From: an uncultured Lutimaribacter sp.
Lineage (GTDB): Bacteria > Pseudomonadota > Alphaproteobacteria > Rhodobacterales > Rhodobacteraceae
NCBI GenBank assembly: GCA_913061505.1
Contig: CAJXSO010000013.1
Location: 1-64,000 of the forward strand
Length of the DNA stretch: 64,000 bases
Direction: 5' to 3'
Notes under the pieces: model-generated
What the model was told of the DNA's origin: nothing
Databases searched by the model: none
The model's input: the letters and a program-made list of their open reading frames with translations, nothing else
Position numbers and translations under genes: made by a program
Part shown: positions 44,579 to 53,299 of the stretch, piece by piece
How the letters are laid out: every line of letters starts with the position of its first letter
How positions within the stretch are numbered: position 1 is the stretch's first letter

Positions 44579-45976
44579 CTAGCTGGCCGCCTGCCACAGC
44601 CCGGCCTCTTTCACCTGCGCCATCGCCTCGTCTAGCGATTGGCGGGCGCGGGCGATCAAAATATCTACCTCGTCGCGGGTGATCACCAAGGGTGGGCTGA
44701 TGATCATGCGGTCGTAAACATGGCGCATGACCAGATTATTGGCAAAGCAACGCTCGCGCACCATGTAGCCCACTGTGCCTGCTTCGGCGGCAAATTTCGC
44801 GCGGCTTTCCTTATGCGGGGTCAGCGCGATCGAGCCCATCATGCCCACGATTTTGGCTTCGCCCACCATCGGGTGATCTACCAGCGCTTCCCATTGCTGT
44901 TTTAGATAGGGGCCGATATCGCTGCTGACATAGTCAACCAGCTTTTCCTCTTGCATGATGGTCAGGTTTTCCAGCGCCACCGCCGCGGCCACGGGATGGG
45001 CATTATAGGTGTAGCCGTGGTTAAATTCGCATGCGGCCATCACCTCTGCGATTTTGTCTGACACGATCGAGCCGCCAATCGGCTGGTAGCCCGACGATAG
45101 CCCCTTGGCTATGGTCATAATATCGGGGGCCCAGCCCACGGTTTGGCTGCCAAACCAATTGCCCGTGCGCCCAAAGCCGCAAATCACCTCGTCGGCGATC
45201 AGCAAGATGTTGTATTTGTTACAGATACGCTGAATTTCTGGCCAATAGGTATCGGGTGGCACAATCACGCCACCGGCGCCCTGCACCGGCTCGGCGATAA
45301 AGGCGGCAACCCTGTCTTCGCCCAGCTGTTCGATGGCCTGTTCCAGTTGCCGCGCGCGTTCCAGGCCAAATTCGGCAGGGTCGGTCTGGCCACCTTCTGC
45401 CCACCAATTTGGCTGATCGATATGGTAGATATCGGGAATTGGCAGGCCGCCTTGGGCATGCATGCCGCCCATGCCCCCCAAACTGGCCCCACCTAATGTA
45501 GAGCCGTGATAGGCATTTTTGCGGCTGATGATGATGTTTTTCTCAGGCTTGCCCATTTCTGCCCAATAGGTGCGCACCATACGAATATTGGTGTCATTCG
45601 CCTCGGATCCAGAGCCTGCGTAAAACACATGGTTCAAATCGCCCGGTGCCAATTCTGCCAGTTTTGCCGATAGCGCAATGGCGGGCACGTGGGTGGTCAT
45701 GAAAAACGTGTTGTAATAGGGCAGTTCGCGCATTTGCCGTGCGGCCACCTCGGCCAGCCGATCGCGGCCATAGCCGATGTTCACGCACCACAGCCCGGCC
45801 ATGCCATCTAGTATCTGGTGGCCTTCGCTATCGTGGATCCACACGCCATTGGCGCGCGTAATCACCCGAGCACCGCGCTGGGCCAGCGTGTTTTGGGTGG
45901 AAAACGGGTGCATGTGGTGGGCTGCGTCCAATGCCTGCAATTCTGCGGTGGGCATGTGGTTGGAAATATCGCGCAT
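44579..45976 (-). CDS. Class III aminotransferase, probably putrescine-pyruvate type (SpuC-like)
   Basis: This PLP-dependent fold-type I aminotransferase of about 465 residues opens HMHPFSTQNTLAQRGARVIT, has FYAGSGSEANDTNIRM for phosphate binding, ADEVICGFGRTGNWFG for the cofactor Asp and TIAKGLSSGYQPIGG with the Schiff-base Lys. These resemble pyruvate-dependent omega-aminotransferases such as SpuC and taurine/beta-alanine enzymes. ATG 45976 has GAGG at good spacing; ATG 46030 is possible. The GntR gene upstream and the divergent PotF-type importer point to putrescine or a related diamine as substrate. It could instead be a DoeD-like transaminase. Confidence 0.82.
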   Translation of the reverse strand: MRDISNHMPTAELQALDAAHHMHPFSTQNTLAQRGARVITRANGVWIHDSEGHQILDGMAGLWCVNIGYGRDRLAEVAARQMRELPYYNTFFMTTHVPAIALSAKLAELAPGDLNHVFYAGSGSEANDTNIRMVRTYWAEMGKPEKNIIISRKNAYHGSTLGGASLGGMGGMHAQGGLPIPDIYHIDQPNWWAEGGQTDPAEFGLERARQLEQAIEQLGEDRVAAFIAEPVQGAGGVIVPPDTYWPEIQRICNKYNILLIADEVICGFGRTGNWFGSQTVGWAPDIMTIAKGLSSGYQPIGGSIVSDKIAEVMAACEFNHGYTYNAHPVAAAVALENLTIMQEEKLVDYVSSDIGPYLKQQWEALVDHPMVGEAKIVGMMGSIALTPHKESRAKFAAEAGTVGYMVRERCFANNLVMRHVYDRMIISPPLVITRDEVDILIARARQSLDEAMAQVKEAGLWQAAS

Positions 45977-46054
45977 GGCGGCCTCGGCGTTATGGAAATG
46001 CCCCGCCCGGGCCCTGCAAAGATCTGGCATAGGGCTGGAAAGGGTGGCCCAAGA

Positions 46055-46066
46055 ATATGATCAAAT
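46055..46066. promoter_or_regulatory. Candidate GntR operator upstream of the aminotransferase gene
   Basis: ATATGATCAAAT here is identical to the site at 46882-46893. It contains the palindromic core TGATCA and lies about 80 bp upstream of the aminotransferase start, in the spacer before the gntR stop. Binding by the neighbouring GntR protein is inferred. Confidence 0.6.
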
Positions 46067-46084
46067 GTCTGCTTGTCAATCGAA

Positions 46085-46792
46085 TCAGCCGCGCTGGCCC
46101 GGGCTTTCCAGAATGTGGCGGATCTGTTCCATGCCTTGCAGCATATCTTCGCGCATGGCGCGCGCCGCGCCTTCGGCATCACCGGTGCGCATGCAGGCCA
46201 GCAGGTCTTTGTGCTTGTCGGGCTGGTTCTGGGTGCCGATGCGCCCAATCATGACCCGCAGCGATGGGCCAAAGCGCAGCCAAAGCCCCTCGGCCATATT
46301 GGCCAGAACGGGGGCATCGGCCAAGCTGTAAATCGTGGCATGAAACAGGTAGTTATGGCGCAGATAGGCATGCAATTCGCCCCGGGCGATGGCCTGATCA
46401 AGCCGCTGGTCAATCAGCGCCAGCTGCGCCAGATCGCTGGCTTGGGCGTTTTGCGTGGCGCGCAGCGCAAGGTGGCTTTCCAGCCATTGGCGGGCATAGA
46501 TAATTTCGCCCACATGGCTGGGCTGCAGCTGCGGCACAGTCACGCGGCGGTTGCCTTGAAATTGCAGCGCACCTTCGGCGATCAGGCGGCGGATGGCCTC
46601 GCGTACCGGGGTCATGCCGGCGCCCAAACGCAGGCACAAACCCTGGATTGTTACAGCCTCGCCGGGGGCGATTTCGCCAAACAAGATCTGTTCGCGCAGC
46701 TGGCGGTATATCAGCTCGTGGGCGGGCAGGCCGGCGGCGCTGGCAGGCGGCATGGCGCTATCGGTGCCGGGTTTTTGGGCTGGAATGCTCAT
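46085..46792 (-). CDS. GntR-family transcriptional regulator (FCD type)
   Basis: This protein of about 235 residues has an N-terminal winged helix (about residues 18-85, with GAGMTPVREAIRRLIAEGAL as the recognition region) and a helical FCD sensor domain. ATG 46792 was preferred to 46825, because the latter has a ribosome site too close to it. The gene lies between the aminotransferase gene (same strand, downstream) and the divergent potF-like operon, both of which carry the same ATATGATCAAAT motif upstream. It is probably their regulator, responding to a polyamine or a breakdown product. Confidence 0.88.
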   Translation of the reverse strand: MSIPAQKPGTDSAMPPASAAGLPAHELIYRQLREQILFGEIAPGEAVTIQGLCLRLGAGMTPVREAIRRLIAEGALQFQGNRRVTVPQLQPSHVGEIIYARQWLESHLALRATQNAQASDLAQLALIDQRLDQAIARGELHAYLRHNYLFHATIYSLADAPVLANMAEGLWLRFGPSLRVMIGRIGTQNQPDKHKDLLACMRTGDAEGAARAMREDMLQGMEQIRHILESPGQRG

Positions 46793-46881
46793 CTCACGGG
46801 AAATCCTTTGCGCGCTTTCTGCCATCTCTTGTCAGTTTAGCGGCGTCGTGAAAACATTACCATATTGTCCGCATGGGCGGG

Positions 46882-46893
46882 ATATGATCAAAT
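46882..46893. promoter_or_regulatory. Candidate GntR operator upstream of the potF-like operon
   Basis: ATATGATCAAAT, identical to 46055-46066, lies about 42 bp upstream of the potF-like ATG and about 90 bp upstream of the gntR start. It could therefore control the importer and the regulator itself. A repressor bound here would overlap the expected promoter. Confidence 0.6.
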
Positions 46894-46934
46894 TTGGCTC
46901 AACGGCACTAGAACCACGACCAACGGGAGATAAC

Positions 46935-48023
46935 ATGATGACACATCGCTTCCTTTCACTAACGGCTGCGGCTGCGCTTTTGGCAAGTGCTGCAACCGCC
47001 GAGGAGGTTCGCGTCTATAACTGGTCTGATTATATCGACGAAGCGCTGCTTGAGAAATTCGAAGCAGAAACCGGTATCGACCTGATCTATGACGTGTTCG
47101 ACAGCAACGAAGTTTTGGAAACCAAGCTGCTGGCAGGCGGCTCGGGCTATGATGTTGTGGTGCCAACGGGCAGCTTTTTGCAGCGTCAAATTCAGGCGGG
47201 CGTGTTTCAGAAACTAGACACCAGCAAGCTGCCAAACATGGGCAATATGTGGGATGTGATCCAAGACCGCACCGCGCGGTTTGACCCCGATAATGCCTAT
47301 TCGGTGAACTACATGTGGGGCACCACCGGCATTGGCGTGAACACCGCCAAAGTGGCCGAGGTGCTGGGCGATGGCGCGCCGGTGGATTCGCTGGCGTTAA
47401 TCTTTGACCCCGCCAATATGGAAAAGCTGCAATCTTGCGGCGTGCATTTGCTGGATGCCCCAGACGAGGTTGTGCCCGCCGCGCTGACCTATCTGGGCCT
47501 TGATCCCAACACCCACGAAGCCGACGATCTGGCCAAGGCCGAAGAGCTGCTGATGGCGGTGCGCCCCTATGTGCAGAAATTCCACAGCTCGGAATATATC
47601 AACGCGCTGGCCAATGGCGATATCTGCGTGGCGCTGGGCTGGTCGGGCGATATCTTGCAGGCGCGTGACCGCGCAGCCGAGGCCGAGAATGGTGTGGACA
47701 TTGCCTATAACGCCCCCAAAGAAGGCGCCTTGATGTGGTTCGATCAAATGGCCGTGCCTGCCGATGCGCCAAACCCGGATGCCGCGCATAAATTCATCAA
47801 CTTTATCATGGATGCGCAAAACATGGCGGCGGCGTCGAACTATGTGTATTACGCCAATGGCAACAAGGCCAGCCAGGCGTTTTTGGCCGAAGATGTGATC
47901 GGCGACCCGGCCATTTACCCCACCGCCGAGGCGCTGGCCAACACCTATATCAAGGGCCCATATCCGCCCAAGGTGCAGCGTGTTGTCACCCGCCTGTGGA
48001 CCAAGGTTAAATCGGGTATCTAA
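46935..48023 (+). CDS. potF: Putrescine-type periplasmic binding protein (PotF-like)
   Basis: This binding protein of about 362 residues has a signal peptide ending TAEE near residue 22, then VRVYNWSDYIDEALLEKFE, the PotF/SpuD hallmark. The binding-site Asp and Trp occur in TGSFLQRQIQAG, NYMWGTTGIGVN and ALGWSGDIL. ATG 46935 follows CGGGAGA; the frame upstream of it is not coding. It leads the potFGHI-type operon and is followed by a hairpin with a T-run. Spermidine-preferring SpuE-like activity is an alternative. Confidence 0.9.
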   Translation: MMTHRFLSLTAAAALLASAATAEEVRVYNWSDYIDEALLEKFEAETGIDLIYDVFDSNEVLETKLLAGGSGYDVVVPTGSFLQRQIQAGVFQKLDTSKLPNMGNMWDVIQDRTARFDPDNAYSVNYMWGTTGIGVNTAKVAEVLGDGAPVDSLALIFDPANMEKLQSCGVHLLDAPDEVVPAALTYLGLDPNTHEADDLAKAEELLMAVRPYVQKFHSSEYINALANGDICVALGWSGDILQARDRAAEAENGVDIAYNAPKEGALMWFDQMAVPADAPNPDAAHKFINFIMDAQNMAAASNYVYYANGNKASQAFLAEDVIGDPAIYPTAEALANTYIKGPYPPKVQRVVTRLWTKVKSGI

Positions 48024-48034
48024 TCTCTGTTTCT

Positions 48035-48067
48035 GGGCCGTCCCGCTGTGGGGCGGCCCCATTTTTT
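48035..48067 (+). terminator. Intra-operon terminator/attenuator after potF
   Basis: GGCCGTCCC and GGGGCGGCC form a 9-bp stem (one T-G) with a GCTGT loop, followed within a few bases by TTTTTT (48062-48067). It lies 12 bases after the potF stop and just before potG. It has the form of a Rho-independent terminator and probably lets only part of the transcripts continue into potGHI. Confidence 0.8.
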
Positions 48068-48082
48068 GCTGTGGGGGCAGGC

Positions 48083-49213
48083 ATGGCACAAACGGTTTTC
48101 GCGCCTTGGGATAACCCCGATGAAAAGCCGCTGATCCAATTCAAGAATGTAACCAAGCGGTTTGGCGATTTCACGGCAATCGATAACCTGACCCAAGATA
48201 TTTACACGCGCGAATTTTTTGCGCTGCTGGGGCCCTCGGGCTGTGGCAAAACCACGATGATGCGCATGCTGGCGGGGTTTGAAAACCCCAGCGAGGGGCA
48301 GATCTTGATCGCGGGCCAAGACATGGCCGGCGTGCCGCCCAATAAACGGCCTGTGAACATGATGTTTCAGTCCTATGCGCTGTTTCCGCATCTGTCGGTC
48401 TGGGACAATATCGCCTTTGGCCTGCGCCGCGAGGCAATGGAAAAAACCCAGCTGGCCGCGCGCGTAGAGCAGATGTTGAAATTAACCCGGCTCGAACGCT
48501 TTGCCCGCCGCAAGCCGCATCAAATTTCGGGCGGTCAACGCCAGCGCGTGGCCCTGGCGCGCAGCCTGGCCAAGGCGCCAAAGCTGCTGTTGCTAGACGA
48601 GCCATTGGGCGCGTTGGATAAAAAACTGCGCCAAGACACGCAGTTTGAACTGATGGATATTCAGGAAAAAACCGGCACCACCTTTGTGATTGTCACCCAT
48701 GACCAGGAAGAAGCCATGACCGTGGCCAGCCGCGTGGCGGTGATGGACGAGGGCCGTATCATGCAGGTGGCCACGCCTGCGGTGATCTATGAACAGCCCA
48801 ATTCCGTTTATGTGGCTGATTTTATTGGCGATGTGAACATCATCGAGGGTGCCGCCACCCCGCACCCTGCAGGCGATGGATACGCCATTGACTGGGCCGA
48901 GGGGCAGCCGCAGTTTCACGCAAAAACCAACCGCGCCTTTGCGCCGGGGCAAAAATGCTTTTTGGCGCTGCGCCCTGAAAAAGTGGCCATTTCCGCCGAA
49001 CCGCCTGACGAGGCGGCAAATCGCATTCAGGGCAAGATCATCGATATCGCCTATTTGGGCAATATCTCGACCTATCATGTGCGCCTGCCCAACGGCACGA
49101 TGATGAAGGCCCAAACCGCCAATACCCGCCGCCTGTCGCGCCGCAGCCTGACATGGGAAGACGCGGTTTGGCTCAGCTGGACAGACACGGCCGCCGCCGT
49201 GCTAGAGGGCTAG
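48083..49213 (+). CDS. potG: Putrescine-type ABC transporter ATP-binding protein (PotG-like)
   Basis: This ATPase of about 376 residues has Walker A GPSGCGKTT, signature ISGGQRQR (Ile in place of the usual Leu), Walker B LLLLDEPLGALD, switch VTHDQEEAM and a C-terminal TOBE domain (about 285-375). An N-terminal extension of about 15 residues before the ABC fold is usual for PotG. ATG 48083 has a GGGGGCAGG site; GTG 48071 is less likely. It is followed four bases later by potH. Confidence 0.91.
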   Translation: MAQTVFAPWDNPDEKPLIQFKNVTKRFGDFTAIDNLTQDIYTREFFALLGPSGCGKTTMMRMLAGFENPSEGQILIAGQDMAGVPPNKRPVNMMFQSYALFPHLSVWDNIAFGLRREAMEKTQLAARVEQMLKLTRLERFARRKPHQISGGQRQRVALARSLAKAPKLLLLDEPLGALDKKLRQDTQFELMDIQEKTGTTFVIVTHDQEEAMTVASRVAVMDEGRIMQVATPAVIYEQPNSVYVADFIGDVNIIEGAATPHPAGDGYAIDWAEGQPQFHAKTNRAFAPGQKCFLALRPEKVAISAEPPDEAANRIQGKIIDIAYLGNISTYHVRLPNGTMMKAQTANTRRLSRRSLTWEDAVWLSWTDTAAAVLEG

Positions 49214-49217
49214 GCAC

Positions 49218-50108
49218 ATGCGGCGCGCTTTGCTGATTGCGGTTCCCTATCTTTGGCTGCTGGCGCTGTTTTTGGTGCCGTTTCTGATTGTGCTGAAAAT
49301 CAGCCTGTCCGATACCGCGCTGGCCATTCCACCCTATCTGCCCACGCTCGATTTTTCCGAAGGCTGGGCAGGTATCTGGGGGTTTTTGCAACAGCTTGAT
49401 TTTGAAAACTTTACCTTTCTCACCCAAGACGAGCTGTATTGGCGCGCCTATCTGTCTTCGGTGCAAATTGCGCTGATTTCCACGCTGCTGACGCTGCTGG
49501 TGGGCTACCCCATTGCCTATGGCATGGCCAGCGCGCCCGAACATTGGCGTGCCACGCTGATGATGCTGGTGATCTTGCCCTTTTGGACCAGTTTCCTGAT
49601 CCGGGTTTATTCGTGGATGGGCATTTTGTCGAACGAGGGGCTGTTAAACCAGCTGCTGCAAGGGCTGGGCCTGATCGACCAGCCGCTGACGATTTTGAAC
49701 ACCAACACAGCCGTTTATATCGGCATCGTCTACACCTACCTGCCCTTTATGATCTTGCCGATCTACGCGGCGCTGGAAAAGATGGATGATGCCCTGCTGG
49801 AAGCCGCCGAAGATCTGGGGTGCTCGCGGTTAACGGCCTTTTGGCTGGTTACGGTGCCACTGTCGCGCCAGGGCATTATTGCCGGGTGCTTTTTGGTGTT
49901 CATCCCGGCGCTGGGCGAATTTGTTATTCCATCGCTTTTGGGCGGCTCGGGCACGCTGATGATTGGCAAGGTGCTGTGGGAAGAGTTTTTCAACAACCGC
50001 GATTGGCCCGTGGCCTCGGCTGTGGCGGTGATCTTGCTGCTGATCTTGATCATTCCCATCATCCTGTTTCAGCGTAACGAACAAAAACAACGCGAGCGCG
50101 AGGGCTGA
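49218..50108 (+). CDS. potH: Putrescine-type ABC transporter permease (PotH-like)
   Basis: This 296-residue permease has six helices, the PotB/PotH N-terminal helix (VPYLWLLALFLVPFLIVLKI), LPFWTSFLIRVYSWMGIL and the EAA loop LLEAAEDLGCSRLTAFWLVT. It lies between potG and potI with only a few bases on each side. Confidence 0.91.
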   Translation: MRRALLIAVPYLWLLALFLVPFLIVLKISLSDTALAIPPYLPTLDFSEGWAGIWGFLQQLDFENFTFLTQDELYWRAYLSSVQIALISTLLTLLVGYPIAYGMASAPEHWRATLMMLVILPFWTSFLIRVYSWMGILSNEGLLNQLLQGLGLIDQPLTILNTNTAVYIGIVYTYLPFMILPIYAALEKMDDALLEAAEDLGCSRLTAFWLVTVPLSRQGIIAGCFLVFIPALGEFVIPSLLGGSGTLMIGKVLWEEFFNNRDWPVASAVAVILLLILIIPIILFQRNEQKQREREG

Positions 50109-50110
50109 TC

Positions 50111-50929
50111 ATGCGGCGCTTTACATGGTTCAACGCCACATCGCTGACATTGGGATTTGCCTTTTTGTACCTGCCCATGGTCATCTTGGTGATCTACAGC
50201 TTCAACGCCTCAAAGCTGGTAACAGTATGGGCGGGGTTTTCTACCCGCTGGTATGGCGAATTGCTGGGCAACCAGGCCTTTCTTGATGCGGCATGGGTGA
50301 CGCTGAAAGTGGCGGTTGCCTCGTCTAGTTTGGCCACTGTCTTGGGCACGATGGCGGCTTATGTTTTGGTGCGCAGCGGGCGGTTTGCCGGGCGCACATT
50401 GTTTTCTGGCATGATCTACGCGCCTTTGGTGATGCCCGAGGTTATTACCGGCCTGTCGCTGCTGCTATTGTTCATTGGCATCGGGCTGGATCGTGGTGTG
50501 CTGACCATCATCTTGGCGCATACCACCTTTGCCATGTGTTATGTTTCGGTGGTTGTGTCGTCGCGTTTGGTCAGCTTTGATCGCTCGCTGGAAGAGGCGG
50601 CGCTAGATCTGGGCTGCACGCCGTTCACGGCCTTTCGTCTGGTGACTTTGCCGATCATCGCGCCGGCGGTTGTGTCGGGCTGGCTGCTGGCCTTTACCCT
50701 GTCGCTGGATGATCTGGTGATTGCCTCGTTCACCGCCGGCCCATCGGCCACCACCCTGCCTATCAAGATTTTCTCGGCGGTGCGGCTGGGGGTCAGCCCG
50801 GAAATCAACGCGCTATCCACCATTATGATCGCCATTGTCACAGTGGGGGTTATTACCGCCTCGCTGATATCGAAACGCGCCAGCCTGGCCCAACAGCGCG
50901 ATGCGCAGGCCGCAGCGCGGGCGCAATGA
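50111..50929 (+). CDS. potI: Putrescine-type ABC transporter permease (PotI-like)
   Basis: This 272-residue permease has six helices and the PotC/PotI landmarks YLPMVILVIYSFNASK, FSTRWYGELL and the EAA loop SLEEAALDLGCTPFTAFRLVT. It completes the FGHI importer. Its TGA overlaps the ATG of the downstream flavoprotein gene, so catabolic enzyme and transporter are co-translated. Confidence 0.91.
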   Translation: MRRFTWFNATSLTLGFAFLYLPMVILVIYSFNASKLVTVWAGFSTRWYGELLGNQAFLDAAWVTLKVAVASSSLATVLGTMAAYVLVRSGRFAGRTLFSGMIYAPLVMPEVITGLSLLLLFIGIGLDRGVLTIILAHTTFAMCYVSVVVSSRLVSFDRSLEEAALDLGCTPFTAFRLVTLPIIAPAVVSGWLLAFTLSLDDLVIASFTAGPSATTLPIKIFSAVRLGVSPEINALSTIMIAIVTVGVITASLISKRASLAQQRDAQAAARAQ

Positions 50930-52257
50930 GGCGTATTTTTGGCGCCCATGCCTACGGGCCGGGGCCAGCGCAGCACAATTTCTGGGCCAGCACCGTGCCC
51001 GATGCGCAGCTGGCGTGCCCCGCATGGGTGGGCGTGGGCCAGGCCGATGTGGCGGTGGTGGGCGCCGGCTTTACCGGCCTGTCGGCCGCGTTGGCCCTGG
51101 CACAGGCCGGGGCCGATGTTGTGGTGCTGGATGCGGGGCACCCGGGCTGGGGGGCATCTGGGCGCAATGGTGGTTTTTGCTGCCTGGGTGGCGCCAAGGC
51201 CAGCACGGCGCAAATCGCGGCGCGCCTGGGGGCTGATGGTTTGGCGCAATGGCAGCGCGCCGAACGCCGCGCAATCGATACCGTGGCAGGGCTGTTGCGC
51301 GCCCATCATATCGATGCCGATTGCCACTCGCATGGGGAAACCCTGCTGGCCCACAGCCCCCGCGCCATGGCCCAGATCGAGGCCGGGGCGGCCGATGTGG
51401 CGCGGGCCTATGGCGTGGATCCGGTGCTGCATGACAGGGCCGAATTGGCAGGTTTGGGAATGAATGGCCCGTTTCACGGCGGCATGACACTGCCCCTGGG
51501 ATTTGCATTGAACCCGCGCAAATACCTGTTGGGCCTGCTACAGGCCGCCCTGGGGGCCGGCGTGCGGGTTTTTGGGGCCAGCCCCGTGCAGCGCATTGAT
51601 AGCGATAGTGCCGGCCACAGCCTGCATCTGCCCCAAGGCCATGTGCGGGCGCGGCGGCTGGTATTGGCCACCAATGGCTATGCATCCGAGGATGTGCCAC
51701 CCTGGATGGCGGCCCGCTACATGCCGGCGCAATCAAATGTGCTGGTGACGCGGGTATTAACCGCAGACGAGCAGCAACAGGCCGGTTGGACCAGCGCCCA
51801 GATGGCTTTTGATAGCCGCCATTTGCTGCACTATTTCCGCCTGATGCCCGATGGCCGGTTTTTGTTTGGGCGCCGCGGCGGGCTGGTATCTTCGCCGCGC
51901 GCCGACAGGGCTGCGGCCGCTGTTACCCAGCGCCATTTTCGCCGCATGTTCCCCGCATGGGCGCATGTCGAGGTGCCTTGGGGCTGGTCTGGCATGGTGT
52001 GCCTAAGCGCGCATTTGCTGCCCTATTGTGGCCCCGTGCCCGGTATTGGGCAGGCTTGGGCCGGGTTTGCCTATCATGGCAATGGCGTGGCGATGGGCAG
52101 TTTCACGGGCCAGCTGTTGGCCGATCTGGTGTTGGGCCGGCCCGGCACCGTGCCCAGGGCCATGCAGATCGTGCCCCCGCGGTTTGCCCTTGGGCGGTTG
52201 CGGCGGGTGTGGATGCCCTTTGTCTATGCGGGTGCGGCGATGGCTGATCTGCGTTGA
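50926..52257 (+). CDS. FAD-dependent oxidoreductase (DAO family, PuuB-like)
   Basis: This 443-residue DAO-type flavoprotein has a Rossmann motif VAVVGAGFTGLSAALALA near residue 42, then WGASGRNGGFCCLGG, the PuuB/OrdL pattern, and C-terminal WAGFAYHGNGVAMGSFTG. It is the last gene of the potFGHI operon (four-base overlap), so it probably oxidises the imported amine or its gamma-glutamyl derivative. No gamma-glutamylputrescine synthetase is nearby, so a direct amine oxidase role is equally possible. It abuts the convergent DMT gene stop to stop. Confidence 0.85.
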   Translation: MRRIFGAHAYGPGPAQHNFWASTVPDAQLACPAWVGVGQADVAVVGAGFTGLSAALALAQAGADVVVLDAGHPGWGASGRNGGFCCLGGAKASTAQIAARLGADGLAQWQRAERRAIDTVAGLLRAHHIDADCHSHGETLLAHSPRAMAQIEAGAADVARAYGVDPVLHDRAELAGLGMNGPFHGGMTLPLGFALNPRKYLLGLLQAALGAGVRVFGASPVQRIDSDSAGHSLHLPQGHVRARRLVLATNGYASEDVPPWMAARYMPAQSNVLVTRVLTADEQQQAGWTSAQMAFDSRHLLHYFRLMPDGRFLFGRRGGLVSSPRADRAAAAVTQRHFRRMFPAWAHVEVPWGWSGMVCLSAHLLPYCGPVPGIGQAWAGFAYHGNGVAMGSFTGQLLADLVLGRPGTVPRAMQIVPPRFALGRLRRVWMPFVYAGAAMADLR

Positions 52258-53181
52258 TCAGCCTTGCGGCGTAATCCCTTGGCGCGCTTTTTCCCGGCGC
52301 AGGCCCAGGGCCTGTTCGCGCCAGATAATCAGCACGCCGGCAAAAATGATCAGCCCTGCGCCTGCCAGCATTTGCAGTGTGGGCACTTCGGCAAAGACGA
52401 AATAGCCAATGCCAATGGCCATCACCATCGAGGCATAATCAATCGGTGCCACCACGCTGGCCGCGGCATAGCGATAGGCCGAGGTTAGAAAAATCTGCCC
52501 CATACCGCCCAAAACACCCGCCACCACCAGCAAGCCCGCCTCGGTAGGGGCGGGCACAACCCAGCCAAATGGTAGGGTCAGCAGCGACAGCAGCGTCGAG
52601 GTAAGCGAAAAGTAAAAAACGATCGCCGAGGTTTGTTCAGTTTGGACCATTTTGCGCACGTAAATCTGCGCCAAAGCCGCACAAACCGCCCCCATCAGCA
52701 CCAGCATGGCACCAAAGGCGGCTGCGGTTTCGATTGTGTCGCTAGAAAACACTGTCAGGCGGGGGCCCAGCACCACGCCCACGCCCACCAGCCCCAAAAA
52801 CACCGCAGCCAGGCGAAAGGCCCGCACCTCTTCGCCCAAAAACATGGCGGCAAACACCACCGTCAGCAGCGGCGCGGCATAGCCGATGGCGGTGACCTCG
52901 GGCAGGGGCAACAGGCCCAGGCCTGCAAAGCCAAGCCCCATGGCGCTGGTGCCCACAAAGCCGCGCCAGAAATGGCCCATTGGGCTGGTCACACGCAGCC
53001 CCGTAGACAGATCGCGCCGCAGCCACAGCCAGGCTAAAATAACCGGAATGGCAAAAAACGAGCGAAAAAACACCGCCTGCCCGGGCGGCACATGATCGGC
53101 TGTTGCCTTGATCAGCGAGGCCATGGTGATGAACATGCTGACAGATGCCAGTTTAAACAAAATGCCCCGCAGCGGGTTCAT
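52258..53181 (-). CDS. DMT superfamily (EamA) transporter
   Basis: This 307-residue inner-membrane protein has ten predicted helices in two EamA repeats (about residues 8-140 and 155-290); the first repeat includes VPPGQAVFFRSFFAIPVI. Relatives export metabolites or amino acids, or carry riboflavin or SAM. CAGGAGA precedes ATG 53181. It is divergent from the malonyl-CoA synthetase gene. The substrate cannot be predicted. Confidence 0.88.
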   Translation of the reverse strand: MNPLRGILFKLASVSMFITMASLIKATADHVPPGQAVFFRSFFAIPVILAWLWLRRDLSTGLRVTSPMGHFWRGFVGTSAMGLGFAGLGLLPLPEVTAIGYAAPLLTVVFAAMFLGEEVRAFRLAAVFLGLVGVGVVLGPRLTVFSSDTIETAAAFGAMLVLMGAVCAALAQIYVRKMVQTEQTSAIVFYFSLTSTLLSLLTLPFGWVVPAPTEAGLLVVAGVLGGMGQIFLTSAYRYAAASVVAPIDYASMVMAIGIGYFVFAEVPTLQMLAGAGLIIFAGVLIIWREQALGLRREKARQGITPQG

Positions 53182-53299
53182 GGCCTGTCTCCTGTCGCTT
53201 TATGCGCATGCTTATCTGGGCGGGGGAAATCGTCAATGCCCCGGCTGGACCAAGGGCAGGCGCCCGGCTTATAACAGCTGCAGAAATAGGGGGCAGACC

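Noticed and set aside
43369-45976. A complete ectoine degradation operon
   Set aside because: Only a DoeA-like gene is present. The convergent aminotransferase gene looks more like a putrescine-pyruvate enzyme, and doeB/eutE, enuR and an ectoine importer are missing.
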